64,000 nucleotides of DNA from Ooceraea biroi (lineage: Eukaryota; Arthropoda; Insecta; Hymenoptera; Formicidae), in the NCBI RefSeq assembly GCF_003672135.1, contig NC_039510.1, positions 496,001-560,000 on the forward strand, in the 5' to 3' direction. The translations under genes were made by a program, and so were the position numbers. Position 1 is the first letter of the stretch. Every line of letters begins with the position of its first letter. The notes under the pieces were generated by a model, which saw nothing but the letters and a program-made list of their open reading frames with translations, ran no database searches and had not been told where the DNA came from. Of this stretch, positions 58,511 through 64,000 are shown one piece after another.

Positions 58511-60914
58511 CACCTGCCGATCCGGTTGTAAGCCTAGAATTTGCTTTTGGAACTTAGGGTACCATAATTCACGAATGTACAGCAGAGCGGATTATTTTGT
58601 TGAATGGCGTGATCTGCGATGCGATTTCTGAATGTACTGTTGTGATGCATTTATGCATTTATGTTCTTAAAAATGTATATATTTATTATAGCACTCGTTC
58701 ATAAAAATAAAATGCTAAATAATCAAATTCGCATATGAGAATATCAATCATGTCAGATTTATTATTGACAACATAAATATTTTCATATGCATATTTCAAG
58801 AGTTTCAAAACATTATTACAGCGACGGAAGTGGGAATCGTTTTCGGTATATCCAGCTCAACATTTGTATGTGCATTATCGCGTAACTTTTAATGTTAAAA
58901 TCAATAATAAATAGATATTGAAAATATCACGTATTTCCGTGGAGTACTTGTACATATCAGCGTCTACATTTTAAAATAAATAACTTAAAATGAAACTGAT
59001 TTACATGTATTTGCATATATTAATAAAGAAATGTTGCATGGAAATACATAATCATAAATCTACTTCATTTTATTTTGAATGCACCGTGCCATTGATTTAT
59101 TATGATAATTACGGCTTTCAAAGATACGTAATATTTCATGTCAATACAGATTCGCATTGTGTTTAAGGTAGATTAAGGTAATCGATACATTAATGCAGGA
59201 GATATTTTTATACACAGTATAAATGATAGTCTCGTGATGCACAATAAACGAATCAGGGTTATTTGCGAATCGAATATATTTTCATTGGGTTGAATCCTGA
59301 AATGATTAGTTGAAAAATATAAATATGAGATTATAATGACTCCAACCTGACATCTGGCGATTACGTAAAGCGATACATCAAACACGAGTTTTTCGCGAAA
59401 CAATCTCTCTAGGTGTATTAATTAAGTCATGTTGCGCCATGTCCCTACTGCGATGAGGAAATCTCGAAGTTCGCTTCGGGTGAGAGTTCAACGGGATATT
59501 CCGTGCCTTTGAGCTCTGACCTGGATCTATTTATGGGCAAGCGACGTAACTCCAGGAAAAGAGACACCGTCGCTCGTCTTTCTTCATTTTGCGCGCTTGA
59601 ATCGGATTGAAATGTCAAGATGCGCTCACACCGAGCAGTACCATATTGTCTTTTCTCGTTGGCGAATTTTTGGAGCCCTCGCGGCCAAGTGGCCGTGCAA
59701 TGTGGAGACGAGAGGGAAACTTGCTCGGCTTGATCCCGAGTATACATATATATGTACGCACAAGCCGCCAGTTGGAGAGCCCATCTCGCTCGCGATGTCG
59801 CCGATGCCTTAGAATATTAGCTATTTTCCGGCCGGCTGCGCCGAATGAAGCTGCTCGTTTCTTCTTCTTTTTCCTATGTCGTACTCCTATATCTCACCTG
59901 TTCCCTGGAGAGAAGGCAAAAGGAAAACTACTTGAAAACCTGGTGGATGGAAAACAAATTTGCGTGTGGCTAGTATCACGATGCAGTAGGCGGTGTATAA
60001 TTGCATCCGCAGTCGTCTCTCATCTCTAAATCCGCGCAAAAGCTTTTTCGAGAAAAAATCGATGTTCAACGCCAGAAATATTCCGCGTCCTACATATAAC
60101 GGTAGAAATACTTCACGGTATAAATATATGGAATGAACGGAAATACCGTTGAAGGAACTAACGATCGTTGCGCGTTATCCAATTCATCATAAATAAAACG
60201 CGTATCATTCGGTGCGCTCGTACGTGTAGTAGCCTCGAGCGTCGTGCAAATATTTTTAGACAGGATGCCCATCGATTCAAGTGGTAGATACAAAGTAGTG
60301 AATATAAAGGGTACGAACGAAACGACCGGTTCGCTGCGGGCGATAATTGTGCGCCGCACTTCCTCCGCAAATGTAATAATTCACTGCGCGAAATCTATCG
60401 CGCCGATCTTGAGAAGGCATCTTCGCATTCTTCGTCTTCGCCATCGATAAGTTTCACGCGTGTATTCTCGGCGTTTACCTAAATTTTGCAAGTGCAACCA
60501 CTATACGAGATACTCGTCGCTTGTTGCAACATGTGCGCGAGAAAGAGATTCTGTTGATCGCAAATCACAATTTTCGGCGACAGTGAGAGCGCATCTGGAG
60601 AATTAAAATCTTTTTTTGTTCATGGCGAAGGATAATATCTGTATATCTGTATGCGATAAACACGCGAAATGTATGCGTATGCGTGAGCGTCGTGGCGACT
60701 GTGCCCAGAAAGCTTTACCACGCATGCCGGGTAAATCCGTAAAATAAAAGCACGGCGGAAACGGGACAACGCGTAGTCTGAGTGTTATCCGAGGAAGCGT
60801 GGGTTGGGTTCAGCCGAGACGTTTACCTAAATCGTCCTGTATCTGATCCAGTTTGGAATGGCGAATGTAAAGTAGGTGCTCGATTTCCATCGTCCTCTTG
60901 GAGAATGCGCCGTT

Positions 60915-60957
60915 CCTTTCTCTCTTTCTCTTTCCCTCTCTCTCTCTCTCTCTCTTC
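60915..60957. repeat. (CT)n microsatellite
   Basis: A CTTT/CT tract followed by TCTCTTCC. Confidence 0.9.
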
Positions 60958-61939
60958 CTATCTTTTTTAGCGTAACGGAAGAAGCAGGGTCGTCGACATT
61001 TCGATATGATTCCGCGAAAAGCCGCGAGACAAGGAAGCCTCGATGAACGCGATCGCGTTCGTGAAAATTTAATTGCGCGGGTGGCGGAAGAGCACGAGCG
61101 GCGAAGTCTTTAAACTTTCATCGCGCAAGGCAAGGATCTCGACATACTACAATAGTCATTCTCTTTCGCGTGACCGAGATGAATTTTAGCAGATGCACTT
61201 TATTTTATCGCGGCAAGCGTAATAACACGAGCAGCTGCGAACGTGTGTTTCCAAGCGCCGAGGAGCGCGCTCGTCGTTTGCAGAGTTTGCACTGTAAATA
61301 CACATTCTGTTATATGGTATCGCGAAGTACGTTTAATAATATTTTACAAACCAGAGACATATTGCACTGCGCGCAGTGCTTACGGATTTAATTGTAATTT
61401 AATTACGACGGATAATAGTGTAATAATGATAAAGTCATTTCCGCGTATTAGAATGGCGTCGCAATAATTGAAGAGAGAAATGACACTTCCTTTCGGTTTG
61501 GAGTGAACATAACTTGGACGCAAAATAAAAATATAAAGGAACTACACTTCGCGAATTGTAGAAAAAGTCACCGCAAGTTACGAAGCAAAGTGTGTACGTA
61601 AATTTTCTTGAACGGATATGCTGAAAACTTCCAGTTAAACGTTTACGTCTAGAAAGAGCGATTCTGTCTTTGAAGATTTACTCGTTGCATGTACCTCACT
61701 TTATTGTGAATAATTCTACTTATTTAATTATGCTTAAGTAATTAAGTTTGTTACCGTCGAGCTTAATGAGCTTATAAACTTGATCCAACAATATATAACA
61801 ACATGCCGGCAAATTTATAAATATGACACAGTATAAGCAATGTTCGTGTATCGTGTGATAATTTAGTACTTTTGGATTTTCTATTGTAATGTTGATTGAG
61901 AAAGTTTCTTGCTGTTAATGGACAGTTTAGTAATTATAC

Positions 61940-61949
61940 CCTCTCCGTC

Positions 61950-61980
<31 letters not shown>

Positions 61981-61988
61981 GTCTCTCG
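61940..61988. repeat. (CT)n microsatellite
   Basis: A CT run with GTCT interruptions at both ends. Confidence 0.9.
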
Positions 61989-63123
61989 ATTTTGTTAAAA
62001 TACAGTATTACGCGATGCGAATTGAGACGTGCAACACAAGTGCCGTGACATCGCACTCGGTATCGAAGGCGCATTAGATACGTGCGTACGCTCTTGGTAA
62101 GTACAGTGGCACAGTGTGGAAGCAATTAAAACTTTCTTGCGTTTATACTCTTGGAGAAGCTGAGCGCGCCACATTGAATGTATGCCGGCGATTTCTATTC
62201 CGATTCACCGCCGATTCGTATGCAAAGTAATGCGTTTGGGAACTTCTGCGAGGTCGGGACGACTCCTTCGAATTAATATTGAAATCAGTGTCGAGGTGGT
62301 AGAAAGAAAAAGGACTCATCGCGCCCCCGTTTTGGACGCGCATTTGCATGCATTTTCAATTTCATTGAAAAAACAATCGGGTCGACGGTGAGAAATGGGG
62401 ATGACAGTGGTGGTAGCAGCCTGGAATCGATCGATCGGAGTGATCGAGCAAAATCGCGTCGCCGCGCCGCGGTATCGAACGTGATCTTGCCGTTGTCGTT
62501 TCGCAAGAGAGCCTGCGCTTCGCAAGAGATACTACCAAAGTAATTAAAAATATAACGGTTGTTGCCGTGGATAAAAATTAATTTGCATACAACGAGTACG
62601 CATTGATCTCCTCTCCAGACGTGTCTCTTTTGTCAGGATGTAAATCACTGTGCTCGCTTCATTGGTCTCCCGAGAGCTAATTAATCCGCCGGTGGTAACA
62701 GGCTAATGAATCTTGTGGGAGCTGCCTCAAGTTTTGTGCAGGACACGCAGAAATATGCGATTCTGTGGAGCGGCAGCTCCACGAAAGGGAATCCTCCTCC
62801 TGAATGAGGAGCGCGATTCGTCGGATAATAATTAATGTCGTTTACGTCGCAAGTTTCGTATCTCCCGGCGGTATTCAGCTCGGGACTCTCATTTATATGA
62901 GCAATATCTCGGTTCGGGATCGACTCGTTCGTTACTCGGCGAGCGGGAGACGCGCGCATGCTGGTATTATCGGCGCGCGTATACGCACGCGGGAATACAT
63001 AATGCGCGTCATAAGAACTTTTCGATCGATCATCATTCAAGCGGATGAACCCGCGATTAACGAGCGATTGCTCTCACTGATAAATGTTACGTACACTTGG
63101 TGCACATAAGCGTGTACGCGCAG

Positions 63124-63171
63124 TCAACGAGCCAGGAACTCGATGAAAACGACGTTCGCCGATTTCTAAAG
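63124..63171 (+). other. Candidate 48-nt exon with strong donor
   Basis: Sixteen codons (STSQELDENDVRRFLK) in phase 0 end AAG before GTGAGG, a strong donor. The preceding GCGCAG lacks a pyrimidine tract, so the acceptor is poor. The unspliced frame runs on to 63402. The protein is unrecognised. Confidence 0.12.
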
Positions 63172-64000
63172 GTGAGGTGCTTGATTTTAGATTACTCTCT
63201 ATGCAGGACGCGCATAGAGTATCATCAGCTTGTCAAAATTATGTCGAGGCTTTTAGAACTCTTAGAATTTTTAGGATTGGAAGAGAATAAAGGAATTCAG
63301 AGTTTTGATTTATCAGCAAGCAAGGTTCGTGGAAAATTTTTGCTCCAGAATGTGTCGGCGCAAGTTACACAATATTATCATTCATTTTTTAGCCTCGCCT
63401 GAGAAAGTTATTGAGAATATACAACGACTCAAACTGAAATAACATGGCGGAGATAATCGAGTAAACACTGGATATGCGCTGATGGTCTCTCATCAGCGGA
63501 ACAATCCCGCGGTATAGATATTGTTATAACACGCAACGTATTTACCCTTATAACGTAACGTGAGACTCTTAGGGAGATGAAATTTCGTCACCGAGTGAGA
63601 GGTATTGCGAGACTACAATTAAGTTTGTTGGCTTTTAGCGGTGGAAAATCGCGCGGCACGTCTTCGTGTTACTTACATAATATTTTTCCTCGCGCACACA
63701 GCTCCCACAAAGAGAAATGTAATACGTGACGCTCTTACACGTTCCTCACGGAACGCGAAGATGAAGCGCTCACCTGGAAGCGTAACAGTTCGTGTTAGCG
63801 TACTGCGAGAATTGTCACCTAGAAAACCATGCCGTGTTGCGAATCGCGCGCGCGTAACAATCAGGCAAGGAGGATGCGAAATTTGTGTCGCCGCGCCGGG
63901 GTGATCCGTGACTCAACCTTGCGGAATGATACGGTGCGATTCCGCCGTCTTGGATTCCCGCGTCTTTGCAGACACCGATGTATAATTAGTCTAATGACAG

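Larger units (their letters stand above)
57557..64000. other. No gene assigned; AT-rich 58.6-59.4 kb
   Basis: A large AT-rich block spans 58600-59420. At 59445-59820 several frames on both strands are open together (about 100 to 140 codons), which points to a stop-poor patch rather than a gene. Minus-strand donor-like CAG|GTGAGG (58509) and CAG|GTGAGC (63770) sites have no matching acceptor-exon. AT-rich DNA returns at 61680-61930. Confidence 0.5.

Noticed and set aside
58509..58580. A minus-strand CAG|GTGAGG donor preceded by 23 open codons.
   Set aside because: An in-frame TAA lies upstream with no acceptor or ATG between, so it cannot be a coding exon as it stands.

Overview
This window reads as nuclear DNA of an insect, most likely a hymenopteran and possibly an ant. 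That is inference. The support is a lack of dense long reading frames on either strand, many (CT)n/(GA)n microsatellites, small DNA-transposon relics, no CpG depletion (CG dinucleotides are frequent almost everywhere), and alternation between CpG-rich and AT-rich stretches of 0.5-2 kb. I found no bacterial-type operon, no rRNA, no convincing tRNA, no known microRNA that I could recognise, and no CRISPR array. No protein-coding gene can be assigned with confidence. The longest open frames (about 260 codons, in CpG-rich stretches) are rich in Arg, Ser and Pro and look like chance.

Layout. 1-4.2 kb: nothing identifiable. 4.2-4.4 kb: a diverged tandem repeat with a 135-bp (45-codon) period. 4.67-4.83 kb: ACCT and GA microsatellites. 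5-15.5 kb: no gene seen. 15.5-17.3 kb: two possible plus-strand exons. 19.3-20.2 kb: a complete non-autonomous hAT-like transposon with 15-bp inverted ends, an 8-bp target-site duplication, arrays of a subterminal CAAGAC motif and a frame-broken transposase relic. It sits in an AT-rich block reaching about 21 kb. 26.9-28.9 kb: a CpG-dense, pyrimidine-rich stretch that could be a promoter or 5' UTR region. 34.4 kb: an 82-bp CT tract. 40.2 kb: a probable decayed MITE. 46.46-46.73 kb: a 263-bp foldback element with identical 91-bp arms. 47-51.2 kb: CpG-rich, with the best splice-flanked reading frames on both strands and a 146-codon frame carrying a signal-peptide-like start. 52-64 kb: short exon-like segments and microsatellites, otherwise unassigned.

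The two elements at 19.3 kb and 46.5 kb are the well-supported features. The candidate exons are listed with low confidence because 64 kb of this composition yields many splice-like coincidences. They do not assemble into a gene I can name. I see no evidence for an undescribed multi-gene system. The most unusual objects are the foldback element and the repeat-rich ends of the hAT element.
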